From the NCBI GenBank assembly GCA_002150815.3, contig NDFF03000396.1, positions 124,001-188,000 of the forward strand: 64,000 nt of DNA, in the 5' to 3' direction. Within the stretch, counting starts at the first letter, position 1; the number at the start of each line of letters is the position of its first letter. The translations under genes and the position numbers were made by a program. The notes beneath the pieces are model-generated. The model saw only the letters and a list, made by a program, of their open reading frames with translations, searched no databases and was not told where the DNA came from. The DNA is from Grammothele lineata. Its lineage: Eukaryota; Basidiomycota; Agaricomycetes; Polyporales; Polyporaceae. Shown here piece after piece: positions 1 through 12,565 of the stretch.

Positions 1-373
1 TCGTTCGAGCCTGCCTGACTGGAAGCCCGGGTCCTTTTCTGCGTCGAGCCGCTGCGATGGCCATGACTGAGCCGGTTTCAAGTGACGATAAGCCACGTAT
101 CAGAATCGGTTAAATACCGCCGTGAGAAAAAATGGGATGCGGCCTTGCGTCGCGAAAAAGCAGTCGTCCTTTGCCCTTGTCCGCATCGTCCACTTCAAAC
201 AACTCGAACAGTCGCCACCGCCAACCACCCACCGCCGACTTTGTCATTGTCTACATTGCCATTCCCCGCTCAACTCAGAAACTGCCATTTGCCGCCCTCT
301 CCATCCGGAATCTGTGCTAGACCGAGTACAAAACCGCATACGCAACCACCTCCCTCCCCACCCTCTCATCCAA
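1..373. other. Upstream region of the DHH1 gene
   Basis: No gene is seen here. The stretch is the promoter and 5' leader of the helicase that starts at 374; the part just before the start codon is rich in C and T, as is common in fungal leaders. Any gene to the left would begin outside the window. Confidence 0.5.
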
Positions 374-2066
374 ATGGCTCAACAAGCCCGCCCCTCCTCC
401 TCCACTTCGTACGTTCCTGCTCTTCTGTACGCGCCGGACCTTCTAACGTGTATGCTCAGTCACAATGAATCCTGGAAAGCGGGTCTGCGCCCACCACCAA
501 AAGACTACCGCCCCCAGACTGACGATGTCCTCGCGACTAAGGGCGTCGAATTTGAAGACATGTACCTCCGCAGGGAACTCCTCATGGGTATCTTCGAGGC
601 CGGCTTCGAGAGGCCCTCTCCCATTCAAGAGGAAGCCATCCCTATCGCCCTCACGAAGCGTGACGTGCTCGCACGCGCCAAGAACGGCACGGGTAAGACC
701 GCCGCCTTCGTTATCCCTTCCCTCCAGCAAGTCGACGTCAACAAGCCGAAGATTCAAGCTCTGCTCCTCGTTCCTACGCGCGAGCTCGCGCTCCAGACCG
801 CCCAGGTATGCAAGAACCTCGGCAAGCACATGGGCGTCCAGGTCATGGTCACCACCGGCGGCACCACGCTCAAAGACGACATTATGCGTCTATCTGAGAC
901 CGTGCACGTCCTCGTTGGCACGCCTGGTCGTATACTAGATCTTGCGGGCAAGAACGTCGCCGACCTCAGCGAGTGTCCCGTGTTCGTCATGGACGAGGCG
1001 GATAAGCTGCTGTCGCCTGAGTTCGCCCCCGTCATGGAGCAGCTACTATCGTACCTTCCTAAGGACCGCCAGGTTATGCTGTTCAGTGCGACCTTCCCTA
1101 TGATTGTGAAGGACTTCAAGGTGTGTCGTCACGCCTCTTGTGACTTGTAGCCGAGAGCGGTATGCCAACGGTGCTGCAGGATAAGCACATGAAGTCGCCA
1201 TACGAGATCAACCTCATGGACGAGCTCACGCTCCGCGGTGTTACGCAATATTATGCCTATGTCGAAGAACGGCAGAAGGTCCACTGTCTCAATACACTAT
1301 TTTCCAAGGTTCGCACAAGCCCCTTTAGCCCCGCTCGTGTGATATTGATGGTCTCTGTCGTTACCAGCTGCAAATCAACCAGTCTATTATATTCTGTAAC
1401 TCTACAAACCGCGTCGAGCTCCTCGCGAAGAAGGTCACCGAACTCGGCTACTCATGTTTCTACTCGCACGCGAAGATGCTCCAGTCCCATCGGAACCGCG
1501 TCTTCCACGACTTCCGCAACGGCGTCTGCCGGAACCTGGTCTGTTCAGATTTGCTCACCCGTGGTATCGATATCCAGGCGGTCAACGTCGTCATCAACTT
1601 CGATTTCCCGAAGAACTCGGAAACGTACCTCCACCGTATCGGCCGTTCGGGACGTTTCGGTCACCTCGGTCTCGCGATTAACCTCGTCACGTATGAGGAC
1701 AGGTTCAACCTGTATAAGATCGAGCAGGAGCTCGGCACCGAAATCCAACCGATTCCCCAGCAGATCGACAAGGGTCTCTACGTGGCGCCGTCAGGTCCAT
1801 CGGCAGAGGATGGTGAGGCGCAGGCTCAAGCTCAAGCTCAGGCAGCAGCGAAGGCCAAGGCTGTCCCCCAGGCCCAGAACCCTCAAGCACAGACTCAAGC
1901 GCAGAGGCAGGCTGCCGCCGCGGCCCAGGTACAGCAGCAGAGGGCCGGACCAGCACAGGTCGTCTACCAGAGCAGTCCACAGCCGCGCATGAACGGTGCT
2001 GCGGCGCCTCCTCAACAGCAAGTAGCCTATCAGAACGGCTATCGCGGCGTCCCTGTCGCGCGGTGA
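374..2066 (+). CDS. DHH1: DEAD-box RNA helicase of the DHH1/DDX6 family
   Basis: An ATP-dependent RNA helicase of the Dhh1/DDX6/Me31B type. In this family it acts in cytoplasmic P-bodies in mRNA decapping and translational repression. Exons 374-408, 460-1120, 1180-1308 and 1368-2066 give about 507 residues. Visible motifs in order: [10 protein letters not shown] (motif I, ATP binding), PTRELALQ (Ia), TPGR (Ib), DEAD (II), SAT (III), then after the second and third introns LLTRGIDIQ (V) and [10 protein letters not shown] (VI). The stretch [20 protein letters not shown] and the [13 protein letters not shown] segment are diagnostic for this subfamily. The C-terminal 100 or so residues are rich in Gln and Ala, a low-complexity tail common in fungal Dhh1. 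The start is the first ATG, with a 12-codon first exon ending in phase 2. Nothing looks broken. Confidence 0.96.
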
Positions 2067-3119
2067 GAGGTGTCGGGAGTGAGTCATTCGCGATGAGCAG
2101 TGAGTAGGAGCAGTGGAGAGGATGCGAGGTATGAGGGTGGAGGAGGGAGGAGAGGACGGGGATGATTGGATGGATGGATGTTAATTCGCCGGCCCGACCA
2201 CACGACCATGTCTACGATTCGCCTCGCCGCCTCGGAATCACTGCAACGACAAGAGGGGACCCTTGTACAATATTGCCTTCGTACCGCACGCTCGCATCGC
2301 ACCGCACCGCTCACCAACGTCTCCGACCGCCCTCCGCTTTGCCGTCCTCGCGTCGCTCTGAACTTGTACTCCATTGAGCCCCACACTCGTCTCACTTCGC
2401 AACACCTCACACCTCCTTTGGCATGCGCCCCACAATTCGAATCGCTCATCGCCACCCTGAACACGAACCTACGCTCACACCCCACGTCACAAGCACACGC
2501 CTTACCCTCCACTCATGCATATCCCGCCGATGCCAATGCGACCGCGCCGAGGACATTACGCCTGTTATCCGTCTCTTTATTCTTCCCCTGCAATCGTCGA
2601 ACACACCCTTCACATCCCCTGTCCGCGTATGATACGGTTGCCGTTTACTTTTGCTCGCTATCCCGGGTGTCCCCCTTGCCTTCCTGTTTCGCTTCGTTGC
2701 TTTGTATCCGTAGGCCGCTGTCGCTGAATTAGAACGCATCCCGTGTGGTTTGGTCAAATTCGAGTGGTTGGAACGTGAGCGTGCTTGCTTCAAGGTGAAC
2801 ATGATTGTTTGGGGACACGGCCACGATGTATGTGTGAGGGGTATAATGCGCTTGTATGCGCGCCTGCTCGAGGTAGCGGCGGAGCCGCTGTGCACTTTGA
2901 CACCTGCCGACTGTGGGTGTCTGTCAAGGATGACTTCTGCACTACAACGACCACTACACCTCCTATGATCTGAACGACTTGCGCTCCAATCGCACCTTTT
3001 GAACACTTCTAGTCGACCCGGATCCTCGCCTGCTGCGATCACTACCCGCGGACACCTGACGGTCTGCGCCAGTACCTCCTCATCCCAACCCTGCCACCAG
3101 TCAAGGACATCCCGTCTAA
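2067..3119. other. Intergenic region between DHH1 and the GT32-like gene
   Basis: About 1 kb with several overlapping open frames on both strands, but none shows a recognisable domain or consistent splice sites. It probably holds the DHH1 3' end, rich in AG just after the stop, and the promoter of the next gene, which is C- and T-rich near 3090-3119. Confidence 0.45.
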
Positions 3120-4529
3120 ATGTCTCGGTACCGTGACGACCTCCCGCTACATTCACGTTCGGGTTCAGACAGCCCAACGTTCCGCCACCGTGCCCCCCAT
3201 GCGAATAGTACCGCGCTTTCGGACCGGATAGAGTACGCCGTCCGCCAGCTCGTGCGGTCGCGGGCTTTCTTCTCCTTCCTCAAAATTGCTGTCCCTGTTG
3301 CCATCTTTTCCATCATCGTCGGCCTGCTCTACTGGGAACCTCACGTCGAGATCTCCTTCTACAACCGGAATTGGGTCAAGCAGGAGGTCCTCACGCTCGC
3401 CCCGCTCCGCGGGTGCTTCGCCCCTCGCGCGGTCTCCCCAAGCTACAACATCACCGACGCGCTCTACGGTCCACGCCAGACGGAGGTGCACGCGGGGACC
3501 TCTCTCCAGTTTGGTATGGACTGTTATGATTTCGCCGGGACGATTCCTCCACCCCCACGCGACCGCCCGGCGCGCCCCCTGCCCGGAGACCAGCGCACAC
3601 AGTACCACACATACTGGAGGACGGACCTCGCCCCATTCGGAGAGCGGCAGGAGTGGATGCTCAAGTCGTTCTTCGCAACGCAGGATCCGGACCGGGCGCG
3701 GCTTGTTCTCTGGTCGAATGGAGACCTCTCCGGAAACGCGATCCTTGAGAAGTGGCGGGCGCGGTACCCGGACGCGTTCACACTCCGGGTGGTGGACTAC
3801 GCACGGCTCGCTCGGGGGACGCCGCTTGACGGGAGTGAGCTGCTGAACGTGAATGACAAAAAGGCGTGGATCGACGGGGACTTGGTGCGGTTGCTGGTAA
3901 TTTGGGCGTATGGAGGCGTGTGGGTGGACATGGACTCGCTGCTCACGAGGGACCTGGCGCCGTTGTTGGAGCACGAGTTCGTCACGCAATGGGATTGCTA
4001 TGGTGAGTTTATGTCTAGCCGCTCCCTGACAGCGCTTCTCAGTCATGGCCATCGACGTCCTCTAATCTGAATTCTGTTTGTAGACAAGAAGTACGTGCCT
4101 CTGAACGGCGCGCTCATGCACTTCCGCAAGCACTCCCCCTACCTCTGTGAGGCCTTCCACATCATGGTCACGTCGCCCGCCCCGCGCAAAGGTACCACCG
4201 ACTGGGGCGCAACACTCTACCTCAAACTCCGCCGCCGCCTGCTCGCTGCAGGAATCCCCCCATTCAAAGTTCTACCTTTCTGCTTCAGCGATGGGCGCTC
4301 ATGTCGACTCGACAACCGATTGCCCGACCCGTTCACGCCGGATCCATCTGACGGGAGGTGGACGATGGGGTTAACGCGCGCAGAAGGTGGTGGACTAGAC
4401 GGCGTGCTGAAGAAGGTATTCTCGCTTCACCTGCACAACCAGTGGGAGAAACCATATCCCAAGGGCGGATGGGTCGAGAGGTTGTTGCTGCGGAGGTACG
4501 ATACGCAAATCGACTCGGGCGCGTCGTAG
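3120..4529 (+). CDS. GT32-family (alpha-1,4-galactosyltransferase-like) type II membrane glycosyltransferase
   Basis: Exons 3120-4002 and 4084-4529 give about 442 residues. A short cytoplasmic N-terminus is followed by one hydrophobic anchor (about residues 55-75, AVPVAIFSIIVGLLYW), so the protein is probably a Golgi type II membrane enzyme with a lumenal catalytic domain. The DXD motif is visible as GVWVDMDSLL, the metal and nucleotide-sugar binding site of GT32 and Gb3-synthase-like enzymes, and after the intron YVPLNGALMHFRKHSP matches the region that follows it in that family. The intron splits a Tyr-Asp pair (phase 1) and restores the frame exactly. Donor and acceptor sugar cannot be read from sequence. 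Fungal relatives often add hexoses to glycolipids or mannans, but that is family knowledge only. Confidence 0.82.
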
Positions 4530-4820
4530 GTCGGACGGTACATTACGCATATTCCCCACCGTTGTAATGATCTGGTATGATATTCCTGCTCTCAATACCC
4601 CTGGATTACGGAACGAGGACCTGCGGCTGCCTTGACGTAGAAAGGCTATCTCGATTCCTCGGACAGTGCCGACGGTGGCATCACGGACTCGGGAGTCGGT
4701 GGCTGAAACGCGTCCCTTGCTTCTAGTGTAAGACGCGACCGTGACTCTGCGTTCTCCGCGACTCTCACCTTCTCCGTACACTCTCTGGTTCGTTGAGGCG
4801 CCATTGAACCCAGCGCAACT

Positions 4821-6427
4821 ATGCTTCGTCAAGGCTACGAAGTCTGGATCTCTTGCGACGGGGTCAGGCTGCCAGAGTACAGCGTGAAGATCAAGGAAGG
4901 CGGACGGACCGTAGAGTGCTGCATTCCCAGCGAGAGCGACAAGGTACGTGTGTACTGTCTCTCACAGCCCTGCGGTATGTCACTAACCCGAGTTTACCTT
5001 TCAGACGTTCGTTATTCATTGCAAGGATCGTGCGAAGAAAAATCCTGTCTCAATGGAGGTCTACCTGGACGGCCGCTTTGGTGGACGGTCGCTATGTTAT
5101 TCTGGGTCCACGGTTTATCGAGACGGCCTTCGGACAAGTCCGACGACCTATCGTCCTTATAGGTTCGCGGACCTCTCGACCCATGGTGCGTGTACTACAA
5201 AATATGTGGACCCGACAACTCGTGTATTACTTACCGTTCGATTTCAAGACTCGGACGAAGACCTGAACTCCGCTGATGTCGCCCAGCTCGGTACCATCAG
5301 GGTGGGTTTGATAAAGCGATGTGTAGAAACAGAGGAAGCCGCGTTTGAACCTTGGACGCTAGCCGAGCTTGAGTCCATCAGCGAACGTGCAAAAATCCTG
5401 GCGACGCATCGAGTAAGGTGAAGGGCATTCGTTTTGCATGCGATGGCCACTACTCAGACTTTCGTGGGGCAGCCTTGGTCAAGAAGTAGAACTAGAGACG
5501 GCGAGGGGGATGGTGACGGCGGCACCTCTCCACCCCTCCGAAGGGCAGTTCCTCACATTCGCGTTCCGATATAGGCCACTTGGTTCGTACATCGTACATC
5601 TTTGACCACGACCTTTCTTGCTGATGATAACCCTTTTGCGCGCGCATATAGTCGTGTTGTTGGCTGAGAACGTGGTTCCTGCTCCCCGAGCCCCTCCTCC
5701 TCGCGTCCCTGCTCCTCAGATACCTACTTCTCATGGAGTCGTATCCCAAGACACCGGGCTCAACCCGCGTGCCGAGCCCCAGGCGTCCGGCTCTACTCTG
5801 CCTCAACCTCAGACACTTCAACATCCCCAGTCCGAACTTGAAGCGCATGATAATGGCCCATCCCCACGTCAAGATATTGGGATTATCACTGCCGAAGATG
5901 GCGTGGCGTCTGCTGCAGTGCCCCCGAACGACAATCTTCCTTTAAATCGGCGTTATGCTAGTAGGCAACGTTCCCGTAGCCAGCTTAGTTACGTAGAGGA
6001 CGAGGAAGATACTCAGTCGCGTAAGAGACTGCGTAGTGGCTCCACGTCCTCCGAACGCGAAGCTTCTCTAGCAATAAAGGCGGAAGCTCTTTCCGACGAA
6101 TCATCCGTCTCGATCAAGCCAGAAATTCTGTCCGACGAGGAGGATATGGACGGTCTTCAAGCAAGTATAGAACAACTACAGGTCCGTACATTGACCTTCC
6201 CTTGACATTTGTCATCCTGATTATTCCCGCGGTATGTTCGTTTATAGGCCGAGCTCAGGCGGAGGCAGAAGAAGATACGCGACATCAAAGCCAGGGGGAG
6301 CGTGTCACGGACTTATCCGCTCACACGCGCTGCGAAGAAGGAAGAGATGCTTTCCCCCGAGCTTCCTCCAGTACTCAATCTGGAGATTAGCGATGGAGGG
6401 GTCATCGACTTGACGTTGGATGATTAG
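4821..6427 (+). CDS. DUF7918 family protein, paralogue 1, with C-terminal SUMO-interacting-like tail
   Basis: Six exons (4821-4943, 5005-5185, 5249-5417, 5473-5582, 5652-6181, 6248-6427) give about 430 residues. Exon 1 holds the family signature GYEVWISCDGVRLPEY followed by CCIPSESDK. Exon 4 ends with FAFRYRPL and exon 5 starts with a VLLAEN version of the LLQAQ motif. The family's usual SKKAGAHCV block is degenerate here (SERAKILATHRVS), so this copy has diverged. Exon 5 is the longest of the six paralogues and rich in Pro, Ser and Glu. The last exon starts with a short heptad-like segment (IEQLQ then AELRRRQKKIRDIK) and ends GVIDLTLDD-stop, a match to the SUMO-interacting consensus with acidic flank. 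Molecular function is unknown; the basic linkers and the tail suggest a nuclear protein (inference). Confidence 0.85.
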
Positions 6428-7012
6428 TCGTCTGGCACACTTGCTTGCGCCCACCAGCGTAGAACGTCTCGTTGTGGGCGGTTCCGACAAGGGCTGTCAT
6501 GTTGGTTGTGCGTTCATTGATACAGCACCTTCGGATGATCTCTAGGATCATACAATTGCCGTGGTACTATGCCATTAGTTGAACAACTTGGGCTGAGGCT
6601 TGAGAGCGGATTTCCCAAGTCCCTAGGCATCACAATCAATGTTATATTTATCGTGGACCTGATGCTGAGGCCAATACTTCTGAGGCTCCGCCTAGGCACT
6701 TATTTATGTCGCGTTGTTGTTGATACTGACTTGATATGATGATCTTGGCTTGAAGTAATTGGCAGATGTGTACATGCCAAATAAGTACAAGGACTGGCAA
6801 AGGACTGGCCGTCTGCCGCAGATCTGTTCAACCAGCGCTTATCTTAGCCGAGTCGCAAGCGCCAAGCCTATTGTTGTCGAGAGATACACAATGATATTGA
6901 ACCTGGACCGCGACCATAACAACCACTCGTGCTTTCCCTCAAGTTGCCAGAACAGTGGTAGATCCTTCGACCCGCCATAATACGCAAACATTTACAACGT
7001 CTACCTCATGAG
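6428..7012. other. Intergenic region between DUF7918 paralogues 1 and 2
   Basis: No gene is seen in these 585 bases. The stretch is AT-richer than its surroundings and probably holds the 3' end of paralogue 1 and the promoter of paralogue 2. Confidence 0.4.
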
Positions 7013-8232
7013 ATGAAGTTGAAGGACGTGGAAGTATGGATTGAATGCGACGGTCAGCGTTTACCGGAGTACTCAACACAAGTGGAAGGTGAGGACGGCA
7101 AGACGGTCGCATGTTTCATCCCTAGCGATGCTGACAAGGTGGGTAACTTTGTTAGTGCTCTGATACCTTCCATACTGACCACCTTTTTTATAATGGTTAC
7201 TCACATTGCCAGAAGTTCGCCATTCATTTTCGAAACGATCTTCAAATACGGGTCGTATACGATGTAAATATTGATGGTTCGGCTGCTGGTAAGGTTGCGC
7301 TCCAACCCCAATTCCAGCGGTCGTGGTGGGGTGTGCGTATCAGCCCCACGGCTCGCCAACCTTTTGTGTTTTCTCCTCTATTAATCACAGGTAATCCTCT
7401 TAGACTCAGTGCATTCGAATAGTTGACTGAGATACCCTGGAGACTCGGATGATCAGATGGAGTCCAGGGCAAATGCTGAGCTGGGCACTATCTCAATCGC
7501 TAGTTGGCGCGCTCAAAAGATCGAAGACACATCCTGGCGCAAAAAATCGAGTTTTCAGCCCGTAGACATGGTTCATGAGAAGTCCAAAAAAGCCGGTGCC
7601 CATTGCGTAAAGTGAGTACTACGGCAATGCGCAAATTATCCCGTATCAATAACAGTATTCAGACTGGGCGAAGCTCTTGCAACAGAACCCAAGTATGAGT
7701 ACACTTACTCCAGGCGGCTTGATGACACACCCTATGCACGGTTTATTTTCCGATACAGACCACTTAGTCGGTCTTATCCTATCGGTGTTGCTGCGAAGAA
7801 TGACCCGGACTCTGACGAACCTACATAGCGTTGCTTCAAGCTCAAGAAATTGCGCCCCCTCCTGCAAAAAGACAGCACAATTCTCTAGAAGACTCGGAAG
7901 TGGTGCCAGCCAAACGAGCACGGCAAGCCGATCGGGAAGATGCTGATGTCAAACTTGCGGCCGCTACGTTGTCGGATGACGAGGATGATTTGAGCGCGCT
8001 GAAAGTATGTGTAGAATTTCCGTTACGGTCAGCAGGCCCACAGTCCTGACCGTATTGTCCACGACGCCAGAGCCAACTTCAACAACTTCAGAGCCAGATA
8101 GAGCGGATGGAGAAGAAGAGAAAGTCTGGCGGATCATCTCAGCACCGTCGTGCCGTCAAGAAAGAGGACGTAGGAGCACAGTCACAGCGAAATGACGATG
8201 GAGACGTCATTGATTTGACCTTGAGCGACTAA
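7013..8232 (+). CDS. DUF7918 family protein, paralogue 2, with C-terminal SUMO-interacting-like tail
   Basis: Exons 7013-7138, 7213-7390, 7443-7611, 7663-7766, 7829-8004 and 8071-8232 give about 304 residues. Family blocks in order: DVEVWIECDGQRLPEY and CFIPSDADK (exon 1), FAIHF (exon 2), HEKSKKAGAHCVK at the end of exon 3, FIFRYRPL at the end of exon 4, LLQAQEIAPPP opening exon 5. The linker has basic clusters (PAKRARQ) that could serve as a nuclear signal. The last exon starts SQLQQLQSQIERMEKKRK, a likely short coiled coil, and the protein ends GDVIDLTLSD-stop. The third exon uses a plain GAG acceptor rather than CAG/TAG, but frame and protein homology support it. No enzyme motif is visible. 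Confidence 0.86.
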
Positions 8233-8631
8233 CGGATCAGATGTTCACTTGGTAAGTGCTTTTACGCCTGTCTGTCGACGTCGCACTAAGGCTCCTGGAG
8301 GCGGCCCCTGGATATCGTATTAATGCGTCTAGGCTTGTAAATATACCAAAGCTGATAATATGAAGGCACGTGGTCCGGAGCATTTGACGGATATTGCCAC
8401 GATGTGGTTCTTCACATGTCGAACTCCATTCTGAGTTCGCCCACGACCGCAGAATCTCCGCTCCCACACTTCCCAGATACCTGCCACATATAGTGTACCG
8501 CCTCGTGGTGGCGCCGTTCAAGCCCGCTTCAGCTCCTACACCACGTTGGACGGCAACTCACAGCGCGACGCCCACTTTGACAGATCCTAGGCTGGCGTTG
8601 CGCGTCCTAGAGCTGTCTCCCGACCACCAGT
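8233..8631. other. Intergenic region between DUF7918 paralogues 2 and 3
   Basis: About 400 bases with no gene of their own; the promoter of paralogue 3 should lie here. Open frames that cross this stretch continue out of frame into paralogue 3 and look accidental. Confidence 0.4.
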
Positions 8632-10038
8632 ATGCATCTGAACGAGGTAGAAGTATGGCTAGCGGGCGAAAACGCGGCCGCCCTTCCCGAATACGAGGTC
8701 GCGCTCGACGAGTCGGACGGCCAAACCGCCTCCTGCTTCGTGCCCAGCGAGGCCGGAAAGGTACAGTTCTCGTCTTCCCACTGGGGTGCTTCTTCCTGCG
8801 TTGTACGATGACGCTGACGGCCGTTTGCGCGCAGAACTTCATGATATGCTGGCGGAACACGCTCACCGAGCACTACCTCATCTTCGAGGTCCGCCTCGAC
8901 GGCGCGCCAGCGGGGAGCAACCTCGTCCACGCCGGCGTCGAGGGCTTCCGGTGGGGCGTGCGCACCACCCCGTCCGTCCGCCAGCCATACCAGTTCTCCG
9001 AACTCGTGCTCACAGGTGCGTCCTCCCCCCCCCTCCCCCGGCTGTCTTCACCTCGACACAGCACTGACGCCGATGCCGACTGCATCGCGGACACGCGGAC
9101 ACGACCGGTCCACGCGGCGGCGGCGACCACAACAGACGCGGACGACCTGCTCGAGCAGCACGGCAGCCCCGAGCTCGGCACGATCGTCGTGTCCGTGCGC
9201 CGCGCGACGGCGCACCTCCTCCCGGGCCCCCCGCGGCCCATCCCGCCCTCCGCGTTCGCGGGCACGGGGCCGGTGCACGAGCGCTCGAAGAAGGCGGGGG
9301 CGCATTGCGTTTCGTACGTCGTCCGTTCATTTCGGCCTCCAGTGGGCGGAGTCCCAGCTTGCTTGTTCATCGAGAAATGCTGACGTTGGGTGTATGCGGG
9401 GCGAAATTCGCGGGCGTGCCGTACGTATAGACTCGGGCAGGGTCTACAGGTCGGGGAGACGCTCACGAGCTGGGAGTCCGCGCCGTTCGACGAGGGCTGG
9501 AAGCGGCGCTTCGTGTTCCGTTACAGGCCGCTAGGTGAGTCTTCACACCCTTCTCACCGTTCATATTATTCGATCCGATCTAACGAGACTCCGATCATAC
9601 ATATACTAGCTCTGTTGCAAGCGCAAGGGGTCGTGCTGCTCGGCCAGCCCGAGGCCTCGGGGTCGCAGCTGCTGAAGGTGGAACCGAGTGCTCAGCTGTT
9701 GCCTCCGATTCTACCACCACCACTGCCCCAATCTGCGTTCGCAGAACCCGGACCGTCCTCGTCCTCGAGCTCGGCGCGTGCGGGCGGGAAGCAGCGTCGC
9801 CGACCAGCATCGGAGCGAGAGGAGGAGGGTTCATCTCGGGCGAAGCGGTCGAAGACGGACGGCGTGGATGCGAAGCCAGCCGGTGGTCTGCGAGCAATAG
9901 CTCCGGCGGTGAGCCTTCTATTCTCCCTCCGTCTTTATCGACTTCCCTGGCTTGTCGCTGATTTTTTGCGGATTGTAGCGAGGACGTGCGGAGAGAGCGC
10001 CGGGAGGGATCATTGACCTGACGGAGTTGGACGATTGA
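8632..10038 (+). CDS. DUF7918 family protein, paralogue 3, with C-terminal SUMO-interacting-like tail
   Basis: Exons 8632-8760, 8835-9015, 9136-9313, 9431-9534, 9610-9908 and 9979-10038 give about 316 residues. Exon 1 has NEVEVWLAGENAAALPEYEV and CFVPSEAGK; exon 3 ends VHERSKKAGAHCVS; exon 4 ends RFVFRYRPL; exon 5 opens ALLQAQGVVLL. The exon 5 linker has a Ser run and the basic cluster KQRRRP. The last exon is only 20 codons: the heptad-like segment found in paralogues 1, 2, 4 and 5 is missing and the protein goes straight to GGIIDLTELDD-stop. GC content is clearly higher than in the two tandem neighbours, most visibly in exons 2 and 3. Function unknown. Confidence 0.86.
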
Positions 10039-12565
10039 CGGACGAGGGGTTAGGCTGACATGTGCGAAGAACGCTACACTAGGGTGCGTTGAGGCTGGAT
10101 CTGGATCACGCGCGCTCGTCTCCTGAATTGAACCTTCATAGATGGACTACTACTATCAGTCTATGCTGCCCGCCACTGTATCTATATAATGTACGGGAAT
10201 GTGCTACACTAGGCTCGGGGACCCAGCAATGCGGATATGTACACAGCGGTGGTGCCACTGCGGGACCAATTCACCCCCAAGTTCTGGCAAACACTGGACA
10301 CTGCACAAATGGGTCAGTTTCCTTAGTCCACCACGGCCGTAGTACCTGGCCGAAGTCGCAAGTCGCGAACCACACCGCCCGCCCAGCCAGGAGGCCCTCA
10401 AGAGGCACATATCCGCCTACTTATAAGGTACACGACGCGCCGCCGAGCGCATCTGTGAGACCCTAGTAGGACCACGCACTGATGATTAGATCATGGAACC
10501 ACCGCGCGCTGAGTTGGAACGCGCGGCGGAATCAGCTCGCGTACACCGTACACCGCCACCCCGCGGGCTGTCTCCACACGCGAGGAGACGCGAGGCTGAT
10601 CTCCACAGGTTCACGGACCACTGTCACCTGTGTGCGCGGGGCTGGGGGCGTGCATCACGGCGCGTCATCGAGCAATGTCTCCATCGCGCGCTCTCCTGCC
10701 AAGTACGTATTTAGATGATGGATAGAATAGGCAGCTGCGCGCGGGGAGACGACGGGCCCGAGGGCGGGCGGTGCGCGCGAAGACTCCGAAGAGCGCGAGG
10801 CGTGTGGAGCGCGACGGACATAGCGGCGCGACCGCTCCTTTGCTTCTCGAGATCTCTGAATCGAGCGGTCTTTCCCTTGTATCAGCTCGTATTTTGGGCT
10901 ATCCGGCAAATTCCGAATGTGCTGAGGGGTCGGGGTGAGGACGCAGATGCGGGGTCAATGGAGGATATGAACATGGAAATACGTACATTACCGTTCGCGC
11001 ACTTCGACCTGCATGCAGTGCGCGATGTCCATCGTCATGGAGCTACAAATGCCCTGCGATCAGATATACTGGTGAGCATCTACTCCCTCGCCCATACTTG
11101 GCTGGACGTCATCGTTCGGGCTCAACGCGGCCAGGAACAGGCAGTACTGGCTTCCGCCGGGACTTTGTATTTATGTGGGGTGCGTATACTTTTGTCTCAT
11201 TGATATTACAGGGTCGATCAAACAGGGTACTTTCCGCACCTGCGGCTACTTGCAGGCCAGTGATGGAAAACCCACAGTCGAGGCACAATCAGCTATACCA
11301 AAGTCCTCTCTGCTCGTGAAGGACGTCACCATCATCGGATGTACGCGCTCGCAAGTGAGATGTTTGGTCTTGGCGTTGTATGATGTTCTACAATGAAGAG
11401 ACCAAACTATGTTAACGTAGCGTATGTGTATATATGCGCTCTATCTCCTCATGCTTACGGCCGTGCCGAAGAGTTGGCCAAGACTAACGTCACCGTTACG
11501 GTTCGGTCAATTCATGTCAAGACGTACAGTTGCAGTTCCTTTCAGTGTACGGGACACTTTTTCAAGTCGTCTCTCTAGCCTGTCCGCCCGGAAAACCCCC
11601 TATCCTAACCCACCACCATGTCGCAACGCACAGCATTCTTACTAGTTGTCCTCCCTGCAGGCTGTGGCCCTGCCATTTTGTTCCTGCGCCATCATTCGAA
11701 AGTCGACGTCGACCGGTTCAAATACTTGAAACGGCGTTCCACATCGGACGGTGAGCAGCTTCTGTAGCGCGGGCGAGCGTAAGGCCATTACGGTATTGCC
11801 GTACCATCAGGCGTTGCCGTCAGAGACCTGTTGGGCGAAGACAGGACGTCGAGCGTGTCGAGGCAACAGCGGTAAGCAGGTGGAATACGTGCAGTTCGTG
11901 CGGTGAAGCTGTCGAGGAGACTGTATGCAGGGAGGTAGAGACGAGTTCAAGGCGACGCGCCCGTGCGGGCGATCTGTCAGTTGGACGCGGTGGAGGGCGC
12001 CAGGGGGCGCAGACGCCCAGAGGTGATCTGAAGAGTGATCGTCCGCGTCAAGGGACGGGCCCTGATTGGACGACGCCCGAGGACGCACCGGAGAGAGCTC
12101 CATCACGCGGTCACGTGCTGAGGAACGGGGGTCCAGATCGTGGGCGTGCCTGTCGAGGATGCAGCGGGACTTCTTTTTTGACCGGGGCCGACCATGTCCT
12201 CCCCGCGCCCGCTCTCACAGAGCCTTTCCGTCAGTCGCCCGCAAGGCCTCTCTGTTGCTGCCTCGCCCGCCGCGCCGTCTTGCTTCTCTGCGTCCATGTC
12301 GCTCGGCCTTTCGTCCACTCCAGCCTGACGATCCACCTCCGTTCGGTGCGCCTCTCTTCTCCTTCTGCGCCCCAGGCCCTGACATCTCGTTCCTGTTCCG
12401 ATTGAAACAGCACCGCCCGCTCAACGCGCACCAGCATCGTCCTCAGATCCCCCAGCGCACCCGGCAGAAGGCCTCCTTCCTCTCCTCCCGCACCTACATC
12501 TGTCATTCCTTTCACCCCACACTCCTTCTCCCCCGATACCCCCCTGCCGCCTCTCTCCATCCACC
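10039..12565. other. Long gene-poor stretch
   Basis: About 2.5 kb in which I cannot support a gene. Open frames of 60-160 codons occur on the plus strand at 10.5-11.4 kb, with two plausible introns, but no domain is recognised. The last 400 bases (12.15-12.56 kb) are strongly C- and T-rich on the plus strand and are probably the promoter and leader of the next gene. Confidence 0.4.

Noticed and set aside
2446..3177. A 243-codon minus-strand open frame
   Set aside because: It overlaps the start of the glycosyltransferase gene, has no recognisable domain and no homology to known families by eye.
10700..11400. Multi-exon gene on the plus strand
   Set aside because: Some frames and splice-like sites exist, but no domain or consistent start and stop could be assembled.
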